A DNA stretch of 64,000 bases from an uncultured Paracoccus sp. (GCF_947487305.1 NZ_CANKWH010000002.1:310001-374000), one strand, 5' to 3'; counted from the stretch's first letter, positions 1 to 8,981 are shown. The notes: generated from the letters alone by a model not told the origin. Made by a program: numbers and translations.

Positions 1-414
1 ATGAAAACCCTGACCTTTACCGCCTGCCTGATGGCGCTCTCTGCCGGCTCTGCCCTTGCCCAGGACGCGATGGCCCCGATGGTGGAGGCGAGCGACCAGA
101 GCGTTGCCAATGGCATCGTCAGCGCCACCAAGGTCGTCGCCCCGGCCAATGGCTGGCTGGTCGTGCACCGCACCGATGCCGAGATGAAGCCCGGCCCGGT
201 CGTGGCATATGCGCCGATCCGCGAAGGTGAAACCGCCGATGTCGCCGCCATCCTGACCGAGCCGGTCGCCAGCGGCGACATGCTGATGCTGATGGTCCAT
301 GGCGAGGATGGCGGCATGACCACCGGCAGCTTCGAATACACGCTGGGGGCCAAGGAAGACGGCCCGATCCGCATCGATGACAAGCTGGTCATGGCCACGA
401 TCACGGCGCAGTAA
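1..414 (+). CDS. Secreted DUF7282-type protein
   Basis: A 137-aa protein starting exactly at the window edge. Residues 1-20 form a clear Sec signal peptide (charged MK, hydrophobic core, cleavage after SALA). The mature part resembles the DUF7282 fold seen in small exported bacterial and archaeal proteins: VVAPANGWLVVH followed by GPVVAYAPIREGET and a second strand-rich half ending TITAQ. No catalytic residues are apparent. A rho-independent terminator follows 25 bases downstream, so this is the last or only gene of its transcript. The promoter lies outside the window. Role unknown; a periplasmic structural or ligand-binding job is inference only. Confidence 0.75.
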   Translation: MKTLTFTACLMALSAGSALAQDAMAPMVEASDQSVANGIVSATKVVAPANGWLVVHRTDAEMKPGPVVAYAPIREGETADVAAILTEPVASGDMLMLMVHGEDGGMTTGSFEYTLGAKEDGPIRIDDKLVMATITAQ

Positions 415-438
415 ACCTGCGTGTCAGTCTGGCAGGCC

Positions 439-470
439 AAGGCCCCCCGCGCTGTTGCGGGGGGCCTTTT
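439..470 (+). terminator. Rho-independent terminator
   Basis: A 12-bp GC-rich stem (AAGGCCCCCCGC pairing with GCGGGGGGCCTT) with a six-base loop, followed by TTTT. It ends the transcript of the gene at 1-414. Confidence 0.85.
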
Positions 471-546
471 GCTGTCGTCCCGCTGGAAACCGACCGCCGC
501 CCCGCCGCGTTGGGCCGGCAAGAATGACCCGAACCCGGAGAGCCCG

Positions 547-738
547 ATGAAAAACCCCTGGATGAGCGCCTGGCTCACCGCCGCCAACAGCATGACCGGC
601 GCGGCGCGTGGACAGATGATGTCCGAGTTGAGCAAGGCACAGACGCAGATGATGGAGGACTGGCAGAAGGCCTGGATGGAGGCCTGGATGGGGATGTGGT
701 TCCCCGGATCAGCCAAGGGCAGCAAGCGGCGGAAATAG
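547..738 (+). CDS. Tiny Met/Trp-rich hypothetical protein
   Basis: A 63-aa protein. The ATG at 547 is preceded by a GGAG at 537-540 and lies downstream of the terminator, so the longer upstream frame is not used. Ten of 63 residues are Met and six are Trp. Trp39, 43, 47 and 51 are spaced exactly four apart, which puts them on one face of a helix. The C-terminus is strongly basic (GSKRRK). This looks like an amphipathic membrane- or granule-surface helix, but that is inference; I recognise no family. No partner gene is evident. Confidence 0.6.
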   Translation: MKNPWMSAWLTAANSMTGAARGQMMSELSKAQTQMMEDWQKAWMEAWMGMWFPGSAKGSKRRK

Positions 739-827
739 GGTCGCGCCGATCCCGCGAGCTTGCCCTCTGCTGCCGCGCATGGGCTGCTGGACCGGGTTTC
801 CGAGTAAGCAGCACGGATGTGACGCCA

Positions 828-1136
828 ATGGCCACTGGCAGGGTGATGCGGGTCGCAGGGATCGCCCTGCTGAGCCTGATGGGCATCCTGCTTGCCACCA
901 CGGTGGCGATCATGCTGCTGGCGAGGATGACGTTCTCGGCACCCGAGAGGGCACGCGCCTGCGATGATGCGGCTGTAAGCGAGCACGCATCTTGGATGCG
1001 CGCGGGCACCTTGGGCTTGACGGGAGTGCACCGGCCAAACCCGCCAATCGGCGCAAATGAACATGGGGGGCCTTTGCCCCCCATGCGGTTGATCTGCGGG
1101 ATCAGCCCTATTCGGTGGACACGGCCTTCAGCATGA
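828..1136 (+). CDS. Possible small membrane protein (weak)
   Basis: A 102-aa frame with one convincing transmembrane stretch near the N-terminus (residues about 7-28, GIALLSLMGILLATTVAIML). The second half is low in recognisable structure, and its end overlaps the 3' end of the convergent phosphatase gene and the hairpin at 1062-1085. No strong ribosome binding site is visible. It fills an otherwise empty 370-base gap between 738 and 1108. It may be a genuine small gene that really ends earlier through a frameshift, or a chance frame; I cannot separate these. Confidence 0.25.
   Translation: MATGRVMRVAGIALLSLMGILLATTVAIMLLARMTFSAPERARACDDAAVSEHASWMRAGTLGLTGVHRPNPPIGANEHGGPLPPMRLICGISPIRWTRPSA
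1062..1085 (-). terminator. Candidate hairpin terminator for alkaline phosphatase
   Basis: CATGGGGGG and CCCCCCATG form a perfect 9-bp inverted repeat with a six-base loop, 22 bases beyond the phosphatase stop codon. There is no run of T after it on either strand, so it may be a rho-assisted or 3'-protective hairpin. Confidence 0.55.
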
Positions 1137-2598
1137 CGTGGAAGATCACGTTCTGCTCGACCACGCCGCTCAGAAGATGCGCCCAAGGCCCTGCCGCCAT
1201 GATCGGCACGTCGACCGCAGAATGGGTTTCCGAGGTCATCGGCACCAGCGATTCCTGCAGGTAGTCGATATTGGTGGCCTGTTCCTGGGTCAGTTCCTTG
1301 CGGGTGCCGGTATAGTCATTCGCGCCCTCTTCCTGCACCATGACCGAGCCGGGGCCGTTCATGTAGCCGGCGACGGTATAGGGCTTGCCATCGAGACCCT
1401 TCGCCAGCGTCTCGGCATGCTCGGTCCCGTTATCGGCCACGTCATAGCAGAGGCCGGTGATCGGCGTTCCTCGACCGCAATAGCCATTGAACTCCAGCCC
1501 GTGACCATGGTCAGCGGTGACGATGACCAGCGTGTCCTCGGTATCGACCATCGTCAGCGCCTTTTCGATCGCCAGGGCAAAGGCCTCGCCATCGGCCACT
1601 GCGCGGGCCATGTTGCCATCGTGGTTGGCGTGATCGACGCGGCCACCCTCGATCATCAGGTAATAGCCGTTCTCGTTGCCCTGCATGTTCCTGATCGCCA
1701 CCTCCGTCAGATCGGTCAGCGAGGGCTCGGTCTCGGGGCGATCCGCCTCGTAGCTCATATGGCTCGCGCCATAGAGCCCCAGCAACGGCTTGGCCGGGTC
1801 GGCGGCCAGCGTGGTCTCGCGGTTCCAGGCATATTGCCAGCCCTTGGCCTTGATCTCCTCGACCAGGTTGCGGTCGAGCCGCTGGCCCTCGCCGCCATTT
1901 TCATCGCTGATGCCATTGGGCAGAAAGCCCCGGCTGCCGCCGCCTAGCGCGAGGTCGATGAAGCCGGCATCGATGGCATCGACCATCTGCGCCGCGATGT
2001 CCTTCTGCGCGCAATCGGGGGGCAGTTGGCTGTCATCCTCCCAGTCACGCTGCGCGCTTTTGGCGAAGACCGCCGCCGGTGTCGCATGGGTCAGCCGCGC
2101 GGTCGAGACGATGCCCACCGACTTGCCCATGTCGGTGACGATCTCGGCGAAGGTGGTCAGCCCGGCCGTCGCCGCCGCATCGCAACTGTCGAAATCGCCC
2201 GCATCGTCGATGTTCACTGTGCCGTTGCGTGACTTGATCCCGGTGTTCAGCGCGCTGGCGGTCGGCGCCGAATCCGGCGTCTGGCCGTTCGAGGTATAGG
2301 TCTTGGAGAGGCCCACGAAGGGCAGCTTTTCCTGCGGCAGCACGAAATCGTCGCCGAGGCCCCCGGCCTTCTGCCCCATCCAGATCCGCGTGGCATATTG
2401 GGTCGAGAGGCTGTTGCCATCTGCCACGAACAGGATGACGTTCTTGGCGCGTTTCGTGTTGGGCGCGATCGCCTCACGCGCGGCGATGACGGCCTCGGCA
2501 TCGGTGTACCATTTGCTGTCCTTCTGAGCGATCGGCACCTCGGCGAAAGCCGGCAATGCAAGAGCGGCAGAGATCAGCGTTGCGAGTCGAACAGACAT
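1108..2598 (-). CDS. Alkaline phosphatase, periplasmic
   Basis: A 496-aa PhoA-family (PF00245) phosphomonoesterase. A Sec signal peptide covers residues 1-19 (ending ALPAFA). The first metal-ligand region is FVADGNS (Asp60). The phosphorylated nucleophile lies in PDSAPTAS (Ser110). Further metal ligands sit in GGRVDHANHDGN and VTADHGH. The length is normal for the family. It should release phosphate from organic esters in the periplasm, with two zinc and one magnesium ion. It is a single-gene unit, divergent from the RAYT gene. I did not find a convincing Pho box in the 150 bases upstream. The usual IGDGMG of the family reads VADGNS here, a modest deviation. Confidence 0.93.
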   Translation of the reverse strand: MSVRLATLISAALALPAFAEVPIAQKDSKWYTDAEAVIAAREAIAPNTKRAKNVILFVADGNSLSTQYATRIWMGQKAGGLGDDFVLPQEKLPFVGLSKTYTSNGQTPDSAPTASALNTGIKSRNGTVNIDDAGDFDSCDAAATAGLTTFAEIVTDMGKSVGIVSTARLTHATPAAVFAKSAQRDWEDDSQLPPDCAQKDIAAQMVDAIDAGFIDLALGGGSRGFLPNGISDENGGEGQRLDRNLVEEIKAKGWQYAWNRETTLAADPAKPLLGLYGASHMSYEADRPETEPSLTDLTEVAIRNMQGNENGYYLMIEGGRVDHANHDGNMARAVADGEAFALAIEKALTMVDTEDTLVIVTADHGHGLEFNGYCGRGTPITGLCYDVADNGTEHAETLAKGLDGKPYTVAGYMNGPGSVMVQEEGANDYTGTRKELTQEQATNIDYLQESLVPMTSETHSAVDVPIMAAGPWAHLLSGVVEQNVIFHVMLKAVSTE

Positions 2599-2746
2599 GA
2601 TTTCCTCCCCTTTTCATGATCCGAGAGTCAGTAAGGACACGAAATCGTGAGCAGAGCAAATGTAGAGTGCTTCGCGTGGGGGTGGAGTTGAGGGGTGGTC
2701 GTGAGGCCGTTCACCCGGAGTTAACGGTTCCGCGCGAGCTTGGCGC

Positions 2747-3277
2747 ATGTCGCGCTATCTCCGCCCGCGCCTGCCCGGCGTGCCGATCTTCTTCACCGTC
2801 ACGCTGGCGCAGCGCGGCAGCTGGCTGCTGATCGAGGAGATCGAGCGGCTGCGCATGGCCGTTGCCGCGACACGCTCCGCGCGGCCCTTCGCGATCGAGG
2901 CCTGGGTGGTCTTGCCGGATCACCTGCATTGCATCTGGCGCCTGCCGGATGGGGATACGGATTATGGTCTGCGGTGGGGCGCGATCAAGGCGCGGTTCAC
3001 CCGGGCGGTGACGGCGGAGGTGGGGTGGAACCCCACCCTACGCTCGGCATCAATGGTGGCGAAGGGCGAGGCAGGGCTGTGGCAGCGGCGCTTCTGGGAG
3101 CATCATATCCGGGATGAGGCCGATCTCGCGGCGCATCTGCGTTATTGCTGGTGGAACCCGGTGAAACATGGACTGGTCGAGCGGCCCGAGGATTGGCCCC
3201 ATTCGTCGTTCCATCGGGACAAGGCGGCGGGTCGGGTGGATTGGGTCAGTCGGTTTGATCGTGATGCTAATGCGTAG
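2747..3277 (+). CDS. REP-associated tyrosine transposase (RAYT)
   Basis: A 176-aa Y1/HUH single-strand DNA transposase of the RAYT type (PF01797-like). The HUH motif is DHLHCIW, and the C-terminal block WNPVKHGLVERPEDWPHSSFHR is the signature of this group. RAYTs are domesticated IS200/IS605 relatives that act on REP palindromes rather than on their own flanks (family knowledge). The sequence fits: matching palindromes lie inside the gene (3019-3042), overlapping its stop codon (3273) and downstream. A REP copy inside the coding frame is unusual; it encodes the NPTLRS segment without breaking the frame. Confidence 0.9.
   Translation: MSRYLRPRLPGVPIFFTVTLAQRGSWLLIEEIERLRMAVAATRSARPFAIEAWVVLPDHLHCIWRLPDGDTDYGLRWGAIKARFTRAVTAEVGWNPTLRSASMVAKGEAGLWQRRFWEHHIRDEADLAAHLRYCWWNPVKHGLVERPEDWPHSSFHRDKAAGRVDWVSRFDRDANA
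3019..3042 (+). repeat. REP palindrome inside the RAYT gene
   Basis: GGTGGGGTGG AA CCCCACCCTACG: a hairpin-forming palindrome identical to the copies at 3349-3372 and 3552-3575. It lies in frame within the RAYT coding sequence. Confidence 0.85.
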
Positions 3278-3372
3278 GGTGGGGTTTCACCCCACCATTT
3301 GGGCCGGTCCGGTTCAGGTTGGCGTTGGTTGATGTGGCGCACGTGGATGGTGGGGTGGAACCCCACCCTACG
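3273..3372. repeat. Inverted REP pair, copy 1
   Basis: Two REP palindromes in opposite orientation: CGTAGGGTGGGGTTTCACCCCACC at 3273-3296, which overlaps the RAYT stop codon, and its mirror-type partner at 3349-3372 ending CCCTACG. They are separated by 52 bases that are nearly identical to the spacer of copy 2. This is BIME-like organisation. Confidence 0.85.
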
Positions 3373-3399
3373 GTTGATCGTCGCGCGCCCCGAAAATTA

Positions 3400-3480
3400 G
3401 GCCCATTTGTCGTTTCATCGCGATCGGGCTCGCGGGCGCGTGGATCGGGTCAGCCGGTTTGATCGCGACGCCAATTCGTA
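3400..3480 (+). pseudogene. Decayed duplicate of the RAYT 3' end
   Basis: Read in the right frame this stretch gives LSFHRD, GRVD and VSRFDRDANS before a stop. It closely mirrors the true RAYT C-terminus (SSFHRD, GRVDWVSRFDRDANA, stop). It is followed by the same REP pair, so positions of about 3400-3575 are a diverged tandem copy of about 3195-3372. Only the last 27 or so codons of the gene are included, and no start exists. Confidence 0.75.
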
Positions 3481-3575
3481 GGGTGGGGTTTCACCCCACC
3501 ATTGGGCCGGTCCGGTTCAGGTTGGCGTTTATTGATGTGGCGCGCGTGGACGGTGGGGTGGAACCCCACCCTACG
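3477..3575. repeat. Inverted REP pair, copy 2
   Basis: CGTAGGGTGGGGTTTCACCCCACC (3477-3500) and GGTGGGGTGGAACCCCACCCTACG (3552-3575), with a spacer nearly identical to copy 1. Together with copy 1 this accounts for the non-genic stretch 3278-3589. Confidence 0.85.
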
Positions 3576-3589
3576 CTTGCTACGCTCGC

Positions 3590-4594
3590 TTAACGATTTT
3601 GTGTATTCACGGGCGGCAAGGGTTGTTGCGCACTATCTGAATTTGGCGCCTTGCCACTCTCGCTAGAATACCTTCCCAGTATATATCCTGAAAGACCGCC
3701 GAGCAATGCGGAAAGTTCCTTTCCCTCTAGTATCCCAGTTATTCCAAACAGAATAATTGCAATAACCAAGCTAAACAACGTGATAAATTGGATAGCACTC
3801 GGCGTCGAGAACATCGACCGTCGAACCTCACCGTCCACGAAGAGTAGAATAAAAAATGCAACAATCATTGCGCCTATTATCCATGAAAAATATAGGCTTA
3901 CATCAGATTTAAATTTCTGATCGAGATTATCTCGACTGATAGCATCCCCAATCTTTCTATCGAGCTCGTCGAATATTGTTTCAAGTTCAGAAATTTTCCG
4001 GCGCGCCTCCGGGAGACGGGTCTCACTTTCCCGAACGAGCACTAACTGCCTTTCCTGCTGGGCGATCTGCGTCTTCAGGAAATTAGGATCGCCAAAGAAC
4101 GGAGGGCAAGGCTGGGGAGGAGTCTTGCCTTCTGATATGATACTGTAGCAGCTACCAATGGCTTTTAACTGATCCAATCCCATTTGCAGAAGGTTTGAGT
4201 CGCCGAAGAGTGCTACTCGCTTTTCGGCCTGTGAGAGCTCAAGCTTAGCCGCATCGAGATTAGAAGATATTCTGTTTCTCAGTGCTCTAAGACTGTTAAA
4301 TCGGTCAGCAGAGCTCAAATCCGGGCGATCCGCTGCATTCATTTCGGTCCGATACTGCTGCGTCGAGAGTGAATCAATAAACGGTAGCGCCAGACCTCCG
4401 GACGTCATATTAGGAAGCGCGACTCCCGCTGCACTTCCCGTTGGAGGGGGCACGGGGGCGACGTCAGGGGGATCTGGCGAAATCTGGTTGAAAAATGGTT
4501 CGCTATCTCCAGGCAATGGAGTTGATAACGATTGCGCGGCCGAAAAACCAACGAACGAGTGGATGAAGAAAAGAAAGAGCAAGAAAATGCGCAT
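3590..4594 (-). CDS. AT-rich orphan membrane protein, unknown function
   Basis: A 334-aa protein if started at the Met at 4594, where a strong signal or anchor segment (RIFLLFLFFIHSFVGFSAAQ) begins; an 11-residue longer start exists at 4627. Order of parts: signal, Pro-rich linker, a coiled-coil-prone helical region (LDAAKLELSQAEKRV... LPEARRKISELETIFDELDRKI), then three hydrophobic segments (about residues 240-260, 268-290 and 298-315), and a polar tail. The periplasmic part has two cysteines (SCYS, PCPP). Base composition and codon use are far more AT-rich than either neighbour, suggesting recent acquisition. It has no operon partner, and lies between a RAYT/REP cluster and lepA. I do not recognise the family. 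Confidence 0.7.
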   Translation of the reverse strand: MRIFLLFLFFIHSFVGFSAAQSLSTPLPGDSEPFFNQISPDPPDVAPVPPPTGSAAGVALPNMTSGGLALPFIDSLSTQQYRTEMNAADRPDLSSADRFNSLRALRNRISSNLDAAKLELSQAEKRVALFGDSNLLQMGLDQLKAIGSCYSIISEGKTPPQPCPPFFGDPNFLKTQIAQQERQLVLVRESETRLPEARRKISELETIFDELDRKIGDAISRDNLDQKFKSDVSLYFSWIIGAMIVAFFILLFVDGEVRRSMFSTPSAIQFITLFSLVIAIILFGITGILEGKELSALLGGLSGYILGRYSSESGKAPNSDSAQQPLPPVNTQNR

Positions 4595-4669
4595 CACGAA
4601 TCCCCTCGTGCGAGCAATTACTCTCATAATGTCGCACAGGAATTCACAAAGTAAAGAAAAAGCGCTTAA

Positions 4670-6469
4670 TCACCCATCCATCTTCAACGCCTGAATAAAC
4701 GCCGTCTGCGGAATTTCCACCTTGCCGAACTGGCGCATCTTCTTTTTCCCGGCCTTCTGCTTCTCCAAGAGCTTCTTCTTCCGCGTGGCGTCGCCGCCAT
4801 AGCATTTCGCCGTCACGTCCTTGCGCATGGCGCTCAGCGTTTCGCGGGCGATCACGCGCGAGCCGATCGCGGCCTGGATCGGGATCTTGAACATGTGGCG
4901 CGGGATCAGCTCTTTCAGCTTTTCCACCATCACCCGGCCACGCGACTCGGCGCGGTCGCGGTGGACCATGATCGACAGCGCGTCGACCGGCTCGTCATTC
5001 ACCAGGATCGACATCTTCACGAGGAAATCCTCGCGGTATTCCGACAGCTGATAGTCGAAGGACGCATAGCCCTTGGTCACCGATTTCAGCCGGTCGTAGA
5101 AGTCGAAGACCACCTCGGCCAGGGGCAGGTCATAGACCACCATGGCGCGCTGGCCGGCATAGGTCAGGTCCAGCTGGATGCCGCGGCGGTCCTGACACAG
5201 TTTCAGCACGTCGCCCAGATATTCGTCGGGGACCATGATCGTCGCCTTGATCCGCGGCTCCTCGATATGGTCGACATAGGTCAGGTCGGGCATGTCGGCG
5301 GGGTTGTGCAGGTCGCGCACTTCGCCGTCGTTCATGTGCAGGCGGAACACCACGCTTGGCGCGGTGGTGATCAGGTCCAGATCGTATTCGCGTTCCAGCC
5401 GGTCGCGGATCACCTCGAGATGCAGGAGGCCCAGGAAGCCGCAGCGGAAGCCGAAGCCGAGCGCGGCCGAGGTTTCCATCTCGTAGGAAAAGCTCGCATC
5501 GTTCAGCGCCAGCTTCTCGATGGCGTCGCGCAGCGCCTCGAAATCATTGGCATCGACCGGGAAGAGGCCGCAGAAGACCACCGGCTGCGCCGGCTTGAAG
5601 CCCGGCAGCGGCGTCTCGGCGCCCTTGCGCTCGTGGGTGATGGTGTCGCCGACGCGTGTGTCGCGGACCTGCTTGATCGAGGCGGTGAAGACGCCGATCT
5701 CGCCCGGGCCCAGCTCGGCGATGTCCTGCATCTGCGGGCGTAGCACCGCCAGCTTGTCGATGCCGTAGATGGCGCCGGTCTGCATCATCTTGATGCGGTC
5801 GCCCTTCTTCACCATGCCGTCCATCACCCGGATCATGACGACGACGCCCAGATAGGCGTCATACCAGGAATCGACCAGCATCGCCTTCAGGGGCGCATTG
5901 CGGTCGCCTTTGGGCGCGGGCAGGCGCTGGACGATGGCTTCCAGCACGTCGGGAATGCCAAGCCCGGTCTTGGCCGAGATCGGGATCGCGTCCGAGGCGT
6001 CGATGCCGATGACATCCTCGATGTTTTCCTTGACCCGCTCCGGCTCCGCCGCCGGCAGGTCGATCTTGTTCAGCACCGGGACGATCTCATGCCCCGCATC
6101 GATGGCCTGATAGACATTGGCCAGCGTCTGCGCCTCGACCCCCTGGCTCGCATCGACGACCAGCAGCGAACCTTCGACCGCGCGCATCGAGCGGCTGACC
6201 TCGTAGGCGAAGTCGACATGGCCCGGCGTGTCGATCAGGTTCAGCACGTATTTGCGCCCGTCCTTGGCCGGATAGTCGATGCGCACGGTGTTCGCCTTGA
6301 TGGTGATGCCGCGTTCGCGCTCGATATCCATGCTGTCCAGAAGCTGGGCCTTCATGTCGCGTTCGGCGACAGTCCCCGTCATCTGGATCAGCCGGTCGGC
6401 CAAGGTGGATTTGCCGTGGTCGATATGGGCCACGATCGAGAAATTGCGGATGAGATCAAGGTCGGTCAT
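4670..6469 (-). CDS. lepA: Elongation factor 4 (LepA), back-translocating GTPase
   Basis: 599 aa from the ATG at 6469 ([22 protein letters not shown]), the usual family length; the frame continues 84 codons further upstream without evidence of use. G1 is [10 protein letters not shown]2 is the RGITIKAN region, G3 is DTPGHVDF and G4 is NKID. LepA-specific C-terminal blocks include [13 protein letters not shown] and the final [26 protein letters not shown]. The protein binds the ribosome and assists translation under stress and in 30S biogenesis (family knowledge). It is divergent from the secreted protein at 6570. Confidence 0.97.
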   Translation of the reverse strand: MTDLDLIRNFSIVAHIDHGKSTLADRLIQMTGTVAERDMKAQLLDSMDIERERGITIKANTVRIDYPAKDGRKYVLNLIDTPGHVDFAYEVSRSMRAVEGSLLVVDASQGVEAQTLANVYQAIDAGHEIVPVLNKIDLPAAEPERVKENIEDVIGIDASDAIPISAKTGLGIPDVLEAIVQRLPAPKGDRNAPLKAMLVDSWYDAYLGVVVMIRVMDGMVKKGDRIKMMQTGAIYGIDKLAVLRPQMQDIAELGPGEIGVFTASIKQVRDTRVGDTITHERKGAETPLPGFKPAQPVVFCGLFPVDANDFEALRDAIEKLALNDASFSYEMETSAALGFGFRCGFLGLLHLEVIRDRLEREYDLDLITTAPSVVFRLHMNDGEVRDLHNPADMPDLTYVDHIEEPRIKATIMVPDEYLGDVLKLCQDRRGIQLDLTYAGQRAMVVYDLPLAEVVFDFYDRLKSVTKGYASFDYQLSEYREDFLVKMSILVNDEPVDALSIMVHRDRAESRGRVMVEKLKELIPRHMFKIPIQAAIGSRVIARETLSAMRKDVTAKCYGGDATRKKKLLEKQKAGKKKMRQFGKVEIPQTAFIQALKMDG

Positions 6470-6569
6470 GGCCGGGCTATACAGGGGCGCAAGAGCCGCG
6501 GAAAGAGGGTTTCGAGCGGCACTGGACGCGACACTGGACAGGCCCGGCGCAGGGGCGCAGGATCGGGGA

Positions 6570-6995
6570 ATGGCGAGTCTATGGCAAACGGGTGTGACGG
6601 CGCTGGCGCTCTGCGCGGGCATGGCGGCTGCGGCCCTGGCGGTCGAGCCCGACCCCTTCGGGCCGCTGGCGCCCTTCCGGCCCGGAGAGGCGCTGGCCGC
6701 GCGCGCCGCCACCTGCGCCACCCTGCCCGACTGGGTGGGTTACGCGCCCGAGACCGGGGAGCGGATCAGCCTGACGGTGCGCGGGCGGTTGAGCGCGGTC
6801 GAAAGTGACGGGGTGCTGGCCTACCTGGTGCTCTGCGAGGCAGCAGATGTGCAGGTGCTCTGCGTCACCTACGAGACCGGCGGCTTTGAACCGGGCGACG
6901 GGGCGGTCCTGGCCGGCGGCTTCATCCGCGCCGAGGGGCGGCGGGTGATGCTGGACCCCTGCCTTGCCAGCGATCCGCGCGCCTCTGCTGATTAG
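6570..6995 (+). CDS. Secreted hypothetical protein, OB-fold-like
   Basis: 141 aa starting at MASLWQ; a signal peptide covers residues 1-24 (cleavage near ALAVEP). The mature region has a run of short strands ([55 protein letters not shown]) that reads like a small OB-fold barrel; this is inference from pattern only. Four cysteines could form disulfides. The last codons overlap the end of the convergent DMT permease by four bases. No operon partner on its own strand. Confidence 0.65.
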   Translation: MASLWQTGVTALALCAGMAAAALAVEPDPFGPLAPFRPGEALAARAATCATLPDWVGYAPETGERISLTVRGRLSAVESDGVLAYLVLCEAADVQVLCVTYETGGFEPGDGAVLAGGFIRAEGRRVMLDPCLASDPRASAD

Positions 6996-7876
6996 CTGCG
7001 CCGCGCCGCCCGCCGGCGCAGCTGCGCCTCGCGCCACATGGCATAGACGCCCGACAGCACGATCACCCCGGCCCCGGCCAGCGTCCAGAGGTCCGGCCGC
7101 TCGCGCAGCACCAGCACGGCAAGGATCAGCGCAAAGACTAGCCGCGTATAGCGGAAGGGTGCGATCAGCGACAGATCGGCCAGCCGCACCGAGACGACCA
7201 TGGCCTGATAGCCCGCCAGCCCGACAAAGACGCAGGCCAGAAGCAGCAACCATTGGTTCAGGTCCAGCAGGCGCAGCCCCTGCCCCTCGGCTATCATCAG
7301 CACGAGCCCCGACAGGGCGATGGCGATGAAGGCGGTGATGGTCAGCAGGCCCGATCCGACATCCACAGGCACCCGCCGCGTGGTCAGGTCGCGCATTGCC
7401 GCGAAGAAGACCGAGGCGAGCGCCAACAGGGCCGCGGGGTGAAAGGCCTCGGTCCCCGGCCGCATGATCATCAAGACGCCCAGAAAGCCGAGCGCGACCG
7501 ACAGCCAGCGCCGCCAGCCGACATGCTCACCAAGGATCAGCGCCCCGCCCATCGTCATCGCCAGCGGCAGTGCCTGGGTGATGGCCGAGACCGAGGCCAG
7601 ATCGCCAAGTGCCAGCGCCGCCACGAAGGTCAGCGCCGTCAGCCCCTCGCCCAGGCTGCGCAGAGCCACCACCGGCCGCCGCGCGGCGCGCCAGCCGATT
7701 GGCTGCCCGCGCAACCGGATCAGAAGCGCAAAGAGCACCGCCCCCAGCGCCCCATGCAGGAACAGCACCTCGCCGATGCTCAGCCGCACGGCCAGAAGTT
7801 TCAGCAACAGGTCCTCGATGGCGAAGAAGGCCATGCCCAAGACCATCAGCCCCGCCGCGCGGGCATTGCCGGTCAT
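6992..7876 (-). CDS. EamA/DMT-family permease
   Basis: 294 aa with about ten hydrophobic segments in two EamA halves. The N-half begins GLMVLGMAFFAIEDLLLKLLAVRLS; the second half contains the typical GLAGYQAMVVSVRLADLSLIAPFRYTRLVFA. Inner-membrane metabolite or drug exporter by family; the substrate cannot be told from sequence. It follows the HAD hydrolase with a 4-base ATGA overlap, so the two form one transcript. Confidence 0.88.
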   Translation of the reverse strand: MTGNARAAGLMVLGMAFFAIEDLLLKLLAVRLSIGEVLFLHGALGAVLFALLIRLRGQPIGWRAARRPVVALRSLGEGLTALTFVAALALGDLASVSAITQALPLAMTMGGALILGEHVGWRRWLSVALGFLGVLMIMRPGTEAFHPAALLALASVFFAAMRDLTTRRVPVDVGSGLLTITAFIAIALSGLVLMIAEGQGLRLLDLNQWLLLLACVFVGLAGYQAMVVSVRLADLSLIAPFRYTRLVFALILAVLVLRERPDLWTLAGAGVIVLSGVYAMWREAQLRRRAARRS

Positions 7877-8559
7877 GGGGTCAGCTTTGCGACAAGGGCC
7901 GGCAGGTCGGCGATGCGCTCCAGCCGGTGAAAGCGCGGATGATCGGGGTCCGCGCCCTGTTCATGCAGCCAGGTCAGGTCATGCGGGATCAGCACCGCAT
8001 TGCCGCCGGCCTGCAGCACCGGCAGGATGTCCGAGTTCATCGAATTGCCGGCCATCAGGAAACGGTCCGGGGTGATGCCGTGGCGGGCGAAGACCGCGGC
8101 ATAGGCATCGGGGGTCTTGTGCTGGACGATCTCGATGGCGTCGAAGCGCTCGGCCAGCCCCGACAGCGCGATCTTGCGCTCCTGGTCCAGCACGTCGCCC
8201 TTGGTGATCAGGATGCGGCGCCGGTCCGACAGCGCCTCGACCGCCCCCGCCGCGCCCTCCAGCAGATGCACCGGATGGGCGAGCATCTCCTGCCCCATCG
8301 CCAGGATTTCCGCCACCGCCTCGCCCGGCAAGCGGTTCTCGGTCAATTCCAGCGCGGTCTGCACCATCGACAGCATGAAGCCCTTGATGCCGTAACCGTA
8401 ACGCGCCAGATTGCGGCATTCGGTGTCGAAGAGATGCGCGGCGATGCGCTCGGGCGGCGCGTGGCCCGCGAGCAGGCGGGCGAAGCCAGCCTGGGTGCTG
8501 CGGAAAAACGTCTCGTTTTCCCAAAGCGTGTCATCTGCGTCGAAACCGATCCATTCCAT
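7873..8559 (-). CDS. HAD-superfamily hydrolase
   Basis: 228 aa from MEWIGFDADDTLWE (start 8559). HAD motif I is DADDT (nucleophile Asp7, acid/base Asp9), motif II ILITKGD, motif III around HKTPDAYAAVFARHG, motif IV MAGNSMNSDILP. The cap is a helical insertion after motif I. Likely a small-molecule phosphatase; the substrate is unknown. The stop overlaps the start of the downstream DMT permease, which suggests a coupled role that I cannot define. Confidence 0.88.
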   Translation of the reverse strand: MEWIGFDADDTLWENETFFRSTQAGFARLLAGHAPPERIAAHLFDTECRNLARYGYGIKGFMLSMVQTALELTENRLPGEAVAEILAMGQEMLAHPVHLLEGAAGAVEALSDRRRILITKGDVLDQERKIALSGLAERFDAIEIVQHKTPDAYAAVFARHGITPDRFLMAGNSMNSDILPVLQAGGNAVLIPHDLTWLHEQGADPDHPRFHRLERIADLPALVAKLTP

Positions 8560-8610
8560 GCCCGCGGGTGTGGCTGGCCCGTGCGGGGCCGTCAAGCGAA
8601 AGGATATCCG

Positions 8611-8796
8611 ATGGAGTTCACCGTTTCCGACATGACCTGCGGCCATTGCAAGGCCGCGATCGAGGAAGCCGTCACCGAGGCCGGCGGCACCGCCCGGATC
8701 GACCTTGCGACGAAGCGCGTCCGGGTCGAGGGAATCAACGCCACCGAAGCCGAGGCGGCGATCCGCGGCGCCGGCTATTCGCCCGAGCCAGCCTGA
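8611..8796 (+). CDS. HMA-domain metal chaperone (CopZ-like)
   Basis: 61 aa, a single heavy-metal-associated domain: SDMTCGHCKAAIEEAV holds the CxxC copper(I)-binding loop, followed by the RIDLATKRVRVEG strand and IRGAGYSPE. It should shuttle Cu(I) or a similar soft metal to a P-type ATPase (family knowledge). No copA or regulator is adjacent. Well-placed GGATATCC upstream of the ATG at 8611. Divergent from the HAD gene, 51 bases apart. Confidence 0.9.
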   Translation: MEFTVSDMTCGHCKAAIEEAVTEAGGTARIDLATKRVRVEGINATEAEAAIRGAGYSPEPA

Positions 8797-8981
8797 GCCG
8801 CGCCGCGCCGTGACGCCACAAGATGTTGATGTTGCGGGCGGCCCGCCGCTGACCAATGGGTTATACCCAAGAGATTGAGCGACGCCCCGGAATTTGCTAT
8901 ATCTGGGGGCATGACGGTGTCACAGGAGACGGGCGACAAGCCCGCGGCACCGGATGACGAGGAACCGAGGAGACAGTCCCA

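Noticed and set aside
575..1186. 203-codon minus-strand frame over the Met/Trp-rich gene
   Set aside because: Arg/Ser/Pro-rich shadow translation typical of high-GC antisense frames, with no start signal.
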